Assembly (NCBI GenBank): GCA_035640715.1
Contig: DASQVO010000449.1
Span: 1 to 5,905, forward strand
Reading direction: 5' to 3'
DNA length: 5,905 bases
Source of the DNA: DASQVO01 sp035640715
Lineage (GTDB): Bacteria > Actinomycetota > Actinomycetes > Streptosporangiales > Streptosporangiaceae
The translations under genes were made by a program, and so were the position numbers. The notes below the pieces were generated by a model. The model worked only from the letters and a program-made list of their open reading frames with translations. It had not been told where the DNA came from and made no database searches. Shown here piece by piece: positions 5,474 to 5,905 of the stretch. Each line of letters begins with the position of its first letter. The first letter of the stretch is position 1.

Positions 5474-5905
5474 CTACGCGTTCCCCAGGGCAGGGTCGCT
5501 GATGCTGACACGACCGGTCTCGACATGGCCGGCCAGACGGCGCAGGTACGTGGGGCCGGCATCCGAGGTTACCGACACGTCGTACCAGCCGCTGCCGGCG
5601 GCGGTGCGGACGATAACAGGCACCGTCATCCTGGCTGGGACGGTCACAGCAGACGACGTGCCGGCGTACGCGTCGGCCAGTGTGAGCTTCACGGCAGCGG
5701 ACGAATTGTTGGTGACCTTCAGCCGCAGGTTCGCGCCGGCAGGGATAGCCGTGATGTCGGGACCCTCCCCCGCGAACTGGCGGTAGAAGCCGTTCGGCCC
5801 GTGCACGCGGACGTCCTGGCCGGGCGAGGTGACCCACGCCCCGGTGAGGGTCGCGCCGGAGCTAACCGTGTAGGCCCGGGGATCCGAGCCCGAGGTCACG
5901 TGGAA
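5474..5905 (-). CDS. Phosphocholine-specific phospholipase C, C-terminal domain only (5' part outside window)
   Basis: The minus-strand frame is open to the right edge and gives the last 143 residues. They match the beta-sandwich C-terminal domain (PLC_C type) of the PlcH/PlcC-like phosphocholine-specific phospholipases C: a FHVTSGSDPRAY linker at the edge, VRVHGPNGFYRQFAG (about 33-47), LRLKVTNNSSAAVKLTLAD in the middle, GWYDVSVT (about 105-112) and the terminal LRRLAGHVETGRVSISDPAL. These secreted enzymes hydrolyse phosphatidylcholine or sphingomyelin; the catalytic domain and the signal peptide lie outside the window. The GTG at 5897-5899 is inside the conserved frame and is not a start. 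The gene converges on the sulfur locus and is separated from it by the terminator hairpin, so I see no functional link. Family call is firm; substrate is not determined. Confidence 0.88.
   Translation of the reverse strand, partial: FHVTSGSDPRAYTVSSGATLTGAWVTSPGQDVRVHGPNGFYRQFAGEGPDITAIPAGANLRLKVTNNSSAAVKLTLADAYAGTSSAVTVPARMTVPVIVRTAAGSGWYDVSVTSDAGPTYLRRLAGHVETGRVSISDPALGNA

Noticed and set aside
5474..5899. A complete 141-residue small gene starting at the GTG at 5897-5899
   Set aside because: The frame continues upstream to the window edge with FH before this valine, matching the conserved linker of phosphocholine-specific phospholipase C; the gene is cut, not small.
1..5905. tRNA, rRNA, CRISPR arrays, insertion sequences or integration sites
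   Set aside because: On reading both strands I found no cloverleaf-like segment, no repeat-spacer series, no transposase-like product and no flanking direct repeats.

Overview
The window is high-GC DNA with actinobacterial character: G/C-rich third codon positions, GTG starts, tight gene overlaps, and a GC-rich hairpin without a U-tract as terminator. I cannot name the genus. It holds seven protein genes, two of them cut by the window edges, plus one likely 11-codon leader ORF.

Left arm (minus strand, 1924 down to 1): a GntR/HutC-type regulator, a 75-aa two-cluster 4Fe-4S ferredoxin and the first 304 residues of an FAD flavoprotein (fumarate reductase/succinate dehydrogenase superfamily, resembling the alpha subunit of APS reductase). 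They overlap by 13 and 4 bases and look like one transcript. Divergent control region: about 1925-2162, mostly GC-rich with an AT-rich island at 2100-2134. Right arm (plus strand, 2163-5405): an MFS transporter, an 11-codon leader ORF, an SfnB-family flavin-dependent monooxygenase and a flavin reductase. The leader ORF stop overlaps the sfnB start (ATGA), and the monooxygenase and reductase genes are 2 nt apart. A strong hairpin (5413-5446) separates this arm from a convergent minus-strand gene, the C-terminus of a phosphocholine-specific phospholipase C, which looks unrelated.

The simplest reading is a small regulated locus for acquiring sulfur from an organic compound. The transporter would import it, the reductase would supply reduced flavin, SfnB would oxidise it, and the flavoprotein/ferredoxin pair would carry out a further redox step. 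The substrate and that last step cannot be read from the sequence. The most notable non-coding signal is a 19-bp element present at 2116-2134 before the transporter and again at 3601-3619 before sfnB (14 of 19 positions identical), a candidate operator shared by both plus-strand units. The leader ORF, with an ideal ribosome binding site and no cysteine codon, is the second.
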